Assembly: GCA_964057225.1 (NCBI GenBank)
Contig: OZ059895.1
Location: 17,327,688-17,391,687, forward strand
DNA: 64,000 nt
Direction of reading: 5' to 3'
Origin: Auanema rhodensis
Lineage: Eukaryota; Nematoda; Chromadorea; Rhabditida; Rhabditidae
Shown here piece by piece: positions 37,687 to 48,800 of the stretch. Position numbers and translations under genes: made by a program. Numbering within the stretch: position 1 is the stretch's first letter; each line of letters opens with the position of its first letter. The notes below the pieces were generated by a model. That model was not told where the DNA came from and did no database searches. It saw only the letters and a program-made list of their open reading frames with translations.

Positions 37687-37758
37687 GCCTCATTGGCTCA
37701 GGGGCAGAGCGTCTGTCTAGTAAACAGAAGGTCGCTGGTTCGATTCCAGCATGAGGCA
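37687..37758 (+). tRNA. tRNA-Thr(AGU): tRNA-Thr (AGU)
   Basis: Canonical. Confidence 0.9.
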
Positions 37759-37930
37759 TCGTTTTAGACTTTTTCAAACTATTTTGAGGATTAATTCGTG
37801 CTTCTTGAAGCTTTTACTTCAGGTTACATCTTCTCTTATTCATTCGAATGAAATATTTTACTTCAATACGGAGCAGTATTGTTAAAAGTGACAAAGTGAT
37901 TATTATCGACAAATGAAAACAACTTATCAA

Positions 37931-38002
37931 GCCTCATTGGCTCAGGGGCAGAGCGTCTGTCTAGTAAACAGAAGGTCGCTGGTTCGATTCCAGCATGAGG
38001 CA
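37931..38002 (+). tRNA. tRNA-Thr(AGU): tRNA-Thr (AGU)
   Basis: Canonical. Confidence 0.9.
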
Positions 38003-38174
38003 TCGTTTTAGACTTTTTCAAACTATTTTGAGGATTAATTCGTGCTTCTTGAAGCTTTTACTTCAGGTTACATCTTCTCTTATTCATTCGAATGAAATAT
38101 TTTACTTCAATATGGAGCAGTATTGTTAAAAGTGACAAAGTGATTATTATCGACAAATGAAAACAACTTATCAA

Positions 38175-38246
38175 GCCTCATTGGCTCAGGGGCAGAGCGT
38201 CTGTCTAGTAAACAGAAGGTCGCTGGTTCGATTCCAGCATGAGGCA
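38175..38246 (+). tRNA. tRNA-Thr(AGU): tRNA-Thr (AGU)
   Basis: Canonical. Confidence 0.9.
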
Positions 38247-38418
38247 TCGTTTTAGACTTTTTCAAACTATTTTGAAGATTAATTCGTGCTTCTTGAAGCT
38301 TTTACTTCAGGTTACATCTTCTCTTGTTCATTCGAATGAAATATTTTACTTCAATACGGAGCAGTATTGTTAAAAGTGACAAAGTGATTATTATCGACAA
38401 ATGAAAACAATTTATCAA

Positions 38419-38490
38419 GCCTCATTGGCTCAGGGGCAGAGCGTCTGTCTAGTAAACAGAAGGTCGCTGGTTCGATTCCAGCATGAGGCA
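38419..38490 (+). tRNA. tRNA-Thr(AGU): tRNA-Thr (AGU)
   Basis: Canonical; related to 33392 and 36242. Confidence 0.9.
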
Positions 38491-38662
38491 TCGTTTTAGA
38501 CTTCTTCAAACTATTTTGAGGATTAATTCGTGCTTCTTGAAGCTTTTACTTCAGGTTACATCTTCTCTTATTCATTCGAATGAAATATTTTACTTCAATA
38601 CGGAGCAGTATTGTTAAAAGTGACAAAGTGATTATTATCGACAAATGAAAACAACTTATCAA

Positions 38663-38734
38663 GCCTCATTCGCTCAGCGGCAGAGCGTCTGTCTAGTAAA
38701 CAGAAGGTCGCTGGTTCGATTCCAGCATGAGGCA
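38663..38734 (+). tRNA. tRNA-Thr(AGU): tRNA-Thr (AGU), variant
   Basis: C9 plus D-loop AGCGGCA; last unit before the solo LTR. Confidence 0.8.
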
Positions 38735-38840
38735 TCGTTTTAGACTTTTTCAAACTATTTTGAGGATTAATTCGTGCTTCTTGAAGCTTTTACTTCAGGT
38801 TACATCTTCTCTTATTCATTCGAATGAAATATTTTACTTC

Positions 38841-39221
38841 TGTCACATCTGCAAGCACATGGTAAACATGTGCGCGCTATTCAAATAGCGGGAGCCTGAA
38901 CAATCCCCGCCCACAACATGGGACACACATGGCACTCTTGCTTCTGGCCTAACCCAGATAGGTTGTCTTATAGCCATGTGAGTCTCATCTCTATATCATC
39001 TATATATATACTCTATTTAATACTTTATTATATCTCTTTATATTCTTTCTTAATGTAATTCTTATATTGTATTTTCTTGTTATCTGATAATGAATCCTTT
39101 TCTCTTTGAGTATTTGTCTTAATAAGGAAATCGGGGCGTTCGGGTCTGCCTACCTAAGGAACAAGGTAGAAGTACATATATCTTCCGACCATGAAAAGAC
39201 GGGAAGAAACAATATGTAACG
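38841..39221. mobile_element. Probable solo LTR, about 381 bp, inside the array
   Basis: Non-array sequence interrupts a spacer between ATTTTACTTC and CTTCAATACGG, so CTTC is a 4-bp target duplication (38837-38840 and 39222-39225). The insert begins TGTCACAT and ends ATGTAACG, near-inverted termini. It has no coding frame. This fits a solo LTR left by recombination between the two LTRs of an element. It does not resemble the 337-bp or 366-bp Gypsy LTRs in this window, so a different family (Gypsy or BEL/Pao) is implied. Confidence 0.65.
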
Positions 39222-39516
39222 CTTCAATACGGAGCAGTATTGTTAAAAGTGACAAAGTGATTTATATCGACAAATGAAAACAACTTATCAAGCCTTATTG
39301 GCTCAGGAACAGAGCGTCTGTCTAGTCGATTCCAGCATGAGGCATCGTTTTAGACTTTCTCAAACTATTTTTAGGATTCATTCGTGCTTCTCAAAGCTTT
39401 TACTTCAGGTTACATCTTCTCTTATTCATTCGAATGAAATATTTTACTTCAATACGGAGCAGTATTGTTAAAAGTGACAAAATGATTATTATCGACAAAT
39501 GAAAACAACTTATCAA

Positions 39517-39588
39517 GCCTCATTGGCTCAGGGGCAGAGCGTCTGTCTAGTAAACAGAAGGTCGCTGGTTCGATTCCAGCATGAGGCA
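39517..39588 (+). tRNA. tRNA-Thr(AGU): tRNA-Thr (AGU)
   Basis: Canonical; in a 957-bp block repeated at 40474. Confidence 0.9.
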
Positions 39589-39760
39589 TCGTTTTAGACT
39601 TTTTCAAACTATTTTGAGGATTAATTCGTGCTTCTTGAAGCTTTTACTTCAGGTTACATCTTCTCTTATTCATTCGAATGAAATATTTTACTTCAATACG
39701 GAGCAGTATTGTTAAAAGTGACAAAGTGATTATTATCGACAAATGAAAACAACTTATCAA

Positions 39761-39832
39761 GCCTCATTGGCTCAGGGGCAGAGCGTCTGTCTAGTAAACA
39801 GAAGGTCGCTGGTTCGATTCCAGCATGAGGCA
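39761..39832 (+). tRNA. tRNA-Thr(AGU): tRNA-Thr (AGU)
   Basis: Canonical. Confidence 0.9.
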
Positions 39833-40004
39833 TCGTTTTAGACTTTTTCAAACTATTTTGAGGATTAATTCGTGCTTCTTGAAGCTTTTACTTCAGGTTA
39901 CATCTTCTCTTATTCATTCGAATGAAATATTTTACTTCAATATTTAGCAGTATTGTTAAAAGTGACAAAGTGATTATTATCGACAAATGAAAACAACTTA
40001 TCAA

Positions 40005-40076
40005 GCCTCATTGGCTCAGGGGCAGAGCGTCTGTCTAGTAAACAGAAGGTCGCTGGTTCGATTCCAGCATGAGGCA
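40005..40076 (+). tRNA. tRNA-Thr(AGU): tRNA-Thr (AGU)
   Basis: Canonical; preceding spacer has TATTTAGCAG. Confidence 0.9.
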
Positions 40077-40473
40077 TCGTTTTAGACTTTTTCAAACTAT
40101 TTTGAGGATTAATTCGTGCTTCTTGAAGCTTTTACTTCAGGTTACATCTTCTCTTATTCATTCGAATGAAATATTTTACTTCAATACGGAGCAGTATTGT
40201 TAAAAGTGACAAAGTGATTTATATCGACAAATGAAAACAACTTATCAAGCCTTATTGGCTCAGGAACAGAGCGTCTGTCTAGTCGATTCCAGCATGAGGC
40301 ATCGTTTTAGACTTTCTCAAACTATTTTTAGGATTCATTCGTGCTTCTCAAAGCTTTTACTTCAGGTTACATCTTCTCTTATTCATTCGAATGAAATATT
40401 TTACTTCAATACGGAGCAGTATTGTTAAAAGTGACAAAATGATTATTATCGACAAATGAAAACAACTTATCAA

Positions 40474-40545
40474 GCCTCATTGGCTCAGGGGCAGAGCGTC
40501 TGTCTAGTAAACAGAAGGTCGCTGGTTCGATTCCAGCATGAGGCA
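40474..40545 (+). tRNA. tRNA-Thr(AGU): tRNA-Thr (AGU)
   Basis: Canonical. Confidence 0.9.
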
Positions 40546-40717
40546 TCGTTTTAGACTTTTTCAAACTATTTTGAGGATTAATTCGTGCTTCTTGAAGCTT
40601 TTACTTCAGGTTACATCTTCTCTTATTCATTCGAATGAAATATTTTACTTCAATACGGAGCAGTATTGTTAAAAGTGACAAAGTGATTATTATCGACAAA
40701 TGAAAACAACTTATCAA

Positions 40718-40789
40718 GCCTCATTGGCTCAGGGGCAGAGCGTCTGTCTAGTAAACAGAAGGTCGCTGGTTCGATTCCAGCATGAGGCA
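40718..40789 (+). tRNA. tRNA-Thr(AGU): tRNA-Thr (AGU)
   Basis: Canonical. Confidence 0.9.
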
Positions 40790-40961
40790 TCGTTTTAGAC
40801 TTTTTCAAACTATTTTGAGGATTAATTCGTGCTTCTTGAAGCTTTTACTTCAGGTTACATCTTCTCTTATTCATTCGAATGAAATATTTTACTTCAATAT
40901 TTAGCAGTATTGTTAAAAGTGACAAAGTGATTATTATCGACAAATGAAAACAACTTATCAA

Positions 40962-41033
40962 GCCTCATTGGCTCAGGGGCAGAGCGTCTGTCTAGTAAAC
41001 AGAAGGTCGCTGGTTCGATTCCAGCATGAGGCA
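40962..41033 (+). tRNA. tRNA-Thr(AGU): tRNA-Thr (AGU)
   Basis: Canonical; preceding spacer has TATTTAGCAG. Confidence 0.9.
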
Positions 41034-41205
41034 TCGTTTTAGACTTTTTCAAACTATTTTGAGGATTAATTCGTGCTTCTTGAAGCTTTTACTTCAGGTT
41101 ACATCTTCTCTTATTCATTCGAATGAAATATTTTACTTCAACACGGAGCAGTATTGTTAAAAGTGACAAAGTGATTTATATCGACAAATGAAAACAACTT
41201 ATCAA

Positions 41206-41277
41206 GCCTCATTGGCTCAGGAGCAGAGCGTCTGTCTAGTAAACAGAAGGTCGCTGGTTCGATTCCAGCATGAGGCA
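41206..41277 (+). tRNA. tRNA-Thr(AGU): tRNA-Thr (AGU), D-loop variant
   Basis: D-loop AGGAGCA, a change otherwise found in class B remnants: a possible conversion product. Confidence 0.85.
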
Positions 41278-41674
41278 TCGTTTTAGACTTTTTCAAACTA
41301 TTTTGAGGATTAATTCGTGCTTCTTGAAGCTTTTACTTCAGGTTACATCTTCTCTTATTCATTCGAATGAAATATTTTACTTCAATACGGAGCAGTATTG
41401 TTAAAAGTGACAAAGTGATTTATATCGACAAATGAAAACAACTTATCAAGCCTTATTGGCTCAGGAGCAGAGCGTCTGTCTAGTCGATTCCAGCATGAGG
41501 CATCGTTTTAGACTTTCTCAAACTATTTTTAGGATTCATTCGTGCTTCTCAAAGCTTTTACTTCAGGTTACATCTTCTCTTATTCATTCGAATGAAATAT
41601 TTTACTTCAATACGGAGCAGTATTGTTAAAAGTGACAAAATGATTATTATCGACAAATGAAAACAACTTATCAA

Positions 41675-41746
41675 GCCTCATTGGCTCAGGGGCAGAGCGT
41701 CTGTCTAGTAAACAGAAGGTCGCTGGTTCGATTCCAGCATGAGGCA
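41675..41746 (+). tRNA. tRNA-Thr(AGU): tRNA-Thr (AGU)
   Basis: Canonical; the Gypsy element begins 83 bp downstream. Confidence 0.9.
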
Positions 41747-41829
41747 TCGTTTTAGACTTTTTCAAACTATTTTGAGGATTAATTCGTGCTTCTTGAAGCT
41801 TTTACTTCAGGTTACATCTTCTCTTATTC

Positions 41830-42166
41830 CGTTCCGTTATGCTCTCACGTCGATCCTATAGACCAATAAAGCCTACAAGATGAGTGTGATAGTATTCCAG
41901 ATGTAGCGGTAGATAAAGAGCATAATGGATAAACATAAGACTCGAGAAAGAAAGGTTTATTATGTCTACATGATTACAATAAGTTATATAAGTCTACATA
42001 AGGATATAAAGTGAAAGAGAGCTAAGAAAGGAAGACCAACCATCCATAGTCATTCCATAAGGCAAAGCTGAAGTCTGTGTTCCATATGAAGGGCGTGTCG
42101 TCCTCTCTCAGCCTCATGTCGTCTGATTCTAACCCGCCTGCTACGTATTGATTTCCGAATGGAACG
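41830..42166 (-). repeat. 3' LTR of the complete Gypsy element
   Basis: Direct repeat of 52957-53293 with no difference seen by eye. Ends are CGTTCC...GGAACG rather than TG...CA. An AATAAA signal on the minus strand lies at 41956-41961. Confidence 0.93.
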
Positions 42167-42180
42167 TGCCATTTTTTCGA
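42167..42180 (-). other. Polypurine tract candidate
   Basis: Minus-strand sequence GAAAAAATGGCA directly abuts the 3' LTR, the expected position of the plus-strand primer for reverse transcription. It is short and interrupted. Confidence 0.5.
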
Positions 42181-42862
42181 GTTTATGTCGCGTCCTCGCG
42201 AATAGCAAAATATGTGGCTTATTCCAATCGTAGCAGAAGGTTTAGTTTTAAAAAATAAAAATTACAATGTTAACATAAAAATAGTAAAGATAAATTACAA
42301 TATAATGTTAAACAATATTATCTGAAAAGAATTTAATAAAAATTATTTGAAAATACATGAATATTAAGGAATAAAACAATCTTTTTGAATACCAGGGCTA
42401 TATTTTGTCAGCGAGAGTGCGCAAAATAGCTTTTTAGGCACGACGCTGCATGTCTAACTTGTTTGAGTATAGAGAAACGAGAGTCATGCTATATTATCGA
42501 TGGAGCTAGCATGTTTCTTCAGCGTATTCAAAGCGAATTGTAATAATAAAAAAAATTAAACTAAATCCCATATAATTTCCGGAATTGAATCATTAACTAC
42601 TTGATAAGGACTGTTGTTCAGATGAATATGCAATATAATGTCTCTTATCTTTCATTTCTTCTTTATTTACGGGAAATTATTTGAAATTGATGAAGTTTTA
42701 TAATCATATATGCTTTGAAACTGAAATGCTTTTTGATTATTAGCTTACATCTCGTCTTACTCAAGTTTTTCAATGATATAATAATATGAATAGCTCTGGT
42801 TTTTTAAAAGAGAGTTGATACAAGGTTTTACAATAATTTTATCAATCTCGAAGTTATTTCTT
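42181..42862 (-). other. Non-coding 3' region of the Gypsy element
   Basis: About 680 bp of AT-rich sequence between the polyprotein stop and the polypurine tract. No frame of note; no downstream env gene in the usual position. Confidence 0.7.
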
Positions 42863-45800
42863 TCATCGTCTTCTTCTTGGTGGTAGCCAATTTTGGTCCG
42901 ATGGGTCTTCTGGTTCTGTTTCTTCAGTAGAGTCATAGTTATCGTTACCATTTATGACTTTTATGATCTCAATATCGCTGTCGTCGTCCGTGTCATAAGT
43001 CGTTGTATTTGATCGCGTGTTTTGAGCGATTGTATGGTCCATTTTGCGTTCAAAAAGTTTGAGATTGTCTTTGTGTACGTCTTGAATTTTTCCAAATTGA
43101 TTCTTGAGTTGTACCATGTTTCCTTCAACGTTGATGACTTCAAATGGTCCATCATATGATTTGCGAAGCTTTTGACCTGGTTTATGCGCTTTAATTGCTA
43201 ACATAACTTGGTCTCCTTTTCGGATATCTCTTTCTTCTATTCGTTGTCGTCCATCATGTTTTCTCTTCGCGGTTTCTTGATGTTTTGCAAGATTTTCTTG
43301 AATGATGGTTCTTCTTTCTCCTCTGATATATTCGGTATTCTCAATTTCTTCCAAGATCTCTGGTTGTAATGTCTCGGGGAATAATTCTTTGTCTAATCTC
43401 ATACGACTTTCTTTTCCGAATAATGCTATGTATGGAGAGATTCCTGTGGTTGCGTGTGTTATTGTATTTAACGCAAAAGTAATTTTTGGTAAATACATGT
43501 CCCAATCAGTTACGTCTTCGTTGAGATAGTGTGTTAATCCTTCTTCTAGCGTTCTGTGTAGTCTTTCGACTTGTCCATTAGAGTTTTTCTGATGAGGGAG
43601 TGTTGGCTCGTGTTTACTGCCGAGTTTTTCACACATTTCTTCAAATTTCTTTGATACAAAATTAGATCCACGATCGGTTATTAAACGATTTGGTGGTCCA
43701 AAAATATATACGAAATTCCTGAGGAATCTATCAATGATGACATCGGTGACAATTGTTGGTATAGCGATGGTTGTCGCCCATTTGGAGAATGAATCTTGTA
43801 TTGTTAGGACATAATTGTTGTTTCTTTTTGAAGTAGGGAATGGTCCCATAATATCCATATGTATTCTCTCAAATGGTTTTGATGGTATTTCAAATTGACC
43901 CATAGGCTGAACGGTCATAGCGTGAGGATCTTTCTTCCTTTGTGCGCATTTAACGCATTGTTTCACAAAAATTGCTATGTCCGTTTGCATATTTGTCCAG
44001 CAAAATCTTCGTAGTATGGCTTCTTTAGTTTTGTTAATTCCTTGATGTGCTCCAATTGCTGGGTCTTCGTGAAATTCTTCGATAACCTTGTTGATAAGTT
44101 CGCTTTCCCTTGGTAAAATCAAAGCTGGGTGTGGTCGTTTTCTGCTTGGTTTTGTGTATAACATGTTGTCAATAACACAATAACGATCATTAGAAAGCAT
44201 GTTCTTTTTCGCTCTGTATTCTATTTCGGCGATAGTTCTCTTTATCCAAGGTGTATCCTCTTGAATTGCTCTAATGTCAGGTACATTAACGAAATTAATT
44301 TGAGCTTTCGGAATTTCTTTTGTTTTCTTTTTCTTTTCCGGTTTAGGATCGTTTGCTTCATCTCCAATGTATCGTGAGAGAGCATCACAGACTTTGTTTA
44401 GTCTGCCTTCTCGGTATCTTATCTCGATATCATATTCCTGTATGACTAATTGAAATTTTGCTAGTCTTCCAAAAAGGTCTCTACGAGTCAATAAGCTTGT
44501 TAATGGTCGATGGTCTGTGATACAGATTGTATGTGATCCAAGTATATATGTTCGAAACTGAGCTAAAGCGTATACGAGTCCTAACGCTTCTATTTCAATA
44601 GGAGCATAGTTACGTTCTGCTTTTACAAGTTTACGGCTTGCAAATGCAATTGGATGTAAGTTTTTGAGTGGTTCATTGGGATCTTCAGGTTGTAATAACA
44701 CTGCTCCCACTGCGATATTACTACCGTCACTTTCTATAATGAACATACGGTCTGATCTTGGTGGTTTTAAGACCGGTGCTTGGATCAATTTTCTTTTTAG
44801 TGTATCAACAGCTTGTTGACTTTTGTCATTCCATTGAAATTCCACATCAAGTTTTGTAAGGTCGTATAAAGGGCTTGCGATGTGTGCAAAATCTTTAATA
44901 AATTTCCGAAAGAATCCTACCATTCCCAAAAATGCTCTTACTCCTGTAGGTGACTTTGGAGCAGGATAGTCTTGAATGGCGGAGACTTTCTGTGGATCTG
45001 GTTTGACCCCATCTCTTCCGACAATTAAACCAAGAAATTTTACTTCAGGTCTTGCAAAAGCGCATTTCTTCAGTTTTATTTTCATGCCTAATTTCTTTAC
45101 TTCTCTGAGAATCTCAGCTATATCGTCAAGATGTTGTTCTGCAGTATCTGATATAACGAGTAAATCATCCAAATAAACAAAGAGTCGGCATTTACATCTG
45201 CTTTGAAGGTATCGTACTGCTGTTTGAAAGGTATGTGGCGCTCCACATAACCCCATAGGCATCCTTCTATATTGATAAGTACCGGTGTTTGTTGTAAATG
45301 CTGTTAATGGTCGATCTGATTTCTTTAATGCTATTTGGAAGAATCCGGATACTAAATCAAAGTTAGAAAAATATTGTGATCCGGCTGCCATATCGACAAT
45401 GTCAGAGATGTTAGGTATGATGTACGTTTGCTTGCGAGTGACGTTATTTAGAGCACGGAAATCGGTTACGAAACGGAATGTTTCATCTTTCTTTTTGACT
45501 AAAACTACAGGACTATTGAAAAGAGATGTGGATGGTTCAATTATATTTTGCTTCAGCATCTCCTGTACCTGTCTTTCGACTTCTTCTTGTTTGCCTATAG
45601 GGATACGCGTTATACGCGGTCTAGGCATGTCCATATCTGTTCTTAGAGGTATTGAATGCTCTACAGGTCCTTTAAATAGTCCTATTTGTTTATCCTCATT
45701 TAAAAATGCATCTCTATTACGGAGAATACAAAGCTGAAGTAGATCTTTTTGTTCTTTAGTTAGGTCGGCGTCTTTCAAATCAAGATCGTTCATGAAGTCC

Positions 45801-48800
45801 TGAGGAAAATGAGGTAATTTATTTTCCCAATCCGCTTCAGGTGGTATATAGTCTGGATTGTGTTCGGTCGTAAAGATCTCGTATTGTGGCAGTACGCCTA
45901 TTTTTGCTTTGTCAATAATGTTTCCGGGTGATAGATCTATAGGATGATCAGTGTTGTTTTTGAATGTCATGGTAATTGAATTGACGTCTCGAAATGCTGT
46001 TTCGTAGGTGGTAGATATCGTCTTTTCTTCATCGGGTTGTAGCATGGCGACTTCGTTGTGTGATATGGGTTCAGCTAACCTTACTGGTATTCTACAGGTC
46101 TGATGAGGAAAGATACATTGTGGATTTAAATTTATCAAATTAATGACAAATGATGTTTTTCTGATATTCCCGTTATTTCCATTGGCTAACGGTACTACGC
46201 GGTTTCCGATTTCTAACGTTTGTTTGAATGGTCGAAGTTTCATACCGATATTTTGACGATCGAGTGTTTTCATAAAATCTAATCCAATCAATGCTGGTGA
46301 TGGACAGTCTTCATCTCTTGAAATGAAGAATGTATGATCTATTTCATATCCAGCGATTTCTACGGTTAAATCAATTGTTCCCAGAAATCGAAATTCTGAT
46401 CCGTTTGCTGTCGTTGCAACTGATTTATCCTTTTTTACAAAATCATTCAAAGTTAAGTAATGTAATGTCGAGAGTCTGATATAACTAATCGATGATCCTG
46501 AATCCCAAAGAGTTAGGATTAGTCTATCGTTAACAGTCATCAATAGCAATGGTAGAGTTTGGTCTTTGCGATTGGAAACTGAACAAACTATGGGCATAGC
46601 TAGTGGAACTAAAGTGAGAAACGATGGATAGTACTGTTTCATTATATTCTTTGGTATTGGCTGATCAGGTTGACTTACTAGCTCTAATGTTTCTTCATAT
46701 GTGGGAAGATCGTTGGTTTGATCTCGGAGTTCGATATGCATGACTTGCATGCCAATTGGTTTGAAGAAATATATTTTCGCAACGAAGGCTAGTACGATCA
46801 GTATAACTACAATAATTGTAATTGCTCCGATAGTGATGAGTGTTCGTTCAATCGTTCCTGCTATTGTATCGACAAATGAATTCCATGTACTTTTGGTGAA
46901 TTCATTGGCTTTGGAGATGTAATCACTACTTGTCTTCAATATGCTGAATGCTGATGATATTTTTGGATCATGATGAATTGTGTGAAGCACGTGATTTTGA
47001 CGAATCGATGCTAAACTAGCACCATAAGCAATGGCTGTTGTCATTGAGTACACTCGAGATGATAAGTTGGTGTATAAGTGTGCTCCGGTGAATTTTAATG
47101 GCGTGATCTTTTCATGATGAAGTCCGTCCCACATGGATATAAGACTGACGTCTACAGTACCATTAATTCCTTTCCATTCACCGTCTGTTGACCATACGTC
47201 TGTTGGTACGTGATCACAGTTAATTTCTTTACCATGAGGTAATAGGTCTTTCGATCCTGGTGCGGCAAACAGTAATTGTCCTTCTTGTGTTAATACTGGG
47301 GTTTCGAGATAACATGTGCCATTCACAGTGTGATTGTGATATATAGTCTTTTGTAATACTACCGGGCAAACGTGTATATGTAATATCTCGCTGCCTACAA
47401 ATCTTGCGGCTATATCTTCTCTTCCCAGTATTGTACGCATAGCTATTGTTGGTTCAATTTGTAAAATTGATCTCCATAATTCAAGATACCTATTTTGGAT
47501 CTCACATATTGATTCGTATGACTCTTTAAAATGTTTCTGCAGTTCTTCTTGAATCATAGTTGTAGCATATTGCAAATGATCTTGTGCAATTCTGCTTGTT
47601 ATGTTTTGGCGAAACTGTTGTTCAGAGTCAACTTTTGTGGCAATGTATTGAGCATTAGCCTGTACAGACTCTATATCGGTGGCTGTAGGCGTTGATGATG
47701 CTCTATGTTTACGAATCAAAGATATTGGTGTATATGTAGTTTCTTCCATTATTGGAATTTGTTGATCTTGATGAACAGCGTAGAGAATAGTCGTTGGCGG
47801 CGTGCGGGTCGATATTGTTGCGCGCGCGGTTGTCGTTGCGGTTGTATGGCGCGCCGTTGTTTCGGGCTGGCCCATCGATGAGGGCGCGCGCGCGGTAGTT
47901 GCTGCGGCTGCCCGAGGGCTTGTAGATGTTTGCGGCAGTATTGCGGGATCTGTTGTGATCGGCGCCTCACGATCGATTATAGGGAGGGTTGCCATCTCGG
48001 CCGCGCCGCCTGCCGCGTTGCTTGGTGCACGCGTCGTGGTTTGCAACGATTTAAGTTGGATTTTCTCTGTCATTAATCTTTTTAACTGTTCTGATGATAT
48101 TCTACTAGATGTATTAGGCAAAATATTATCGTTTAGTAGTGGTAAAAATATTTCCAATAATAAGTCCTTAGAGATGTTGTTGGGCTCTATGAGCTTGGGA
48201 TGTGGTCCAATTGGTATTCCAAAATTATTCTTGATGTCATAGAACAATTTATCAGTATCAAGTACAAACATTCGTGAAGATGGAAGGTTTATAAATTTTA
48301 TGTCATCAATATCAGCTGCTGTTTTATTTCTTCTAAGCGTAACGAGAGTTTTTAGCTCATGTACAAGGTCAATTGTATCTTTTATAAATTTGCTGTTTCT
48401 TTCTTCTTGATCAGTTAATAATTGTTTCCTTATTGGTGGCATTTTTACGAATGCTTTCAATATTTCTTGTCTTGATGGAACTGTTAATTTGTCTTCAATT
48501 ATAACTGGTGTATTGGCTAAATCAAGAGCAATAGTTTCAGCACGCTCTCGATAAGTGCCTTCTTTTGTACGAATTAACCGATCAAATTCAATAACGGTCA
48601 AACGATCTGATATTTGTTGAAGAAGTTGCCTGGATGTTAAATAAGATATTCCAGCTTTAGTAGCTAAAGCTAATTCTCTTTGAGCAACATATTGTAAAAT
48701 GGCTTCGTCTTTATCACGGAAATCATATTGTTTGAGAAAATGTCTTAAAGATTTCTCATAAATTTGAATTTTAAAGAAAAATTCAAAATTTTCACGATGG

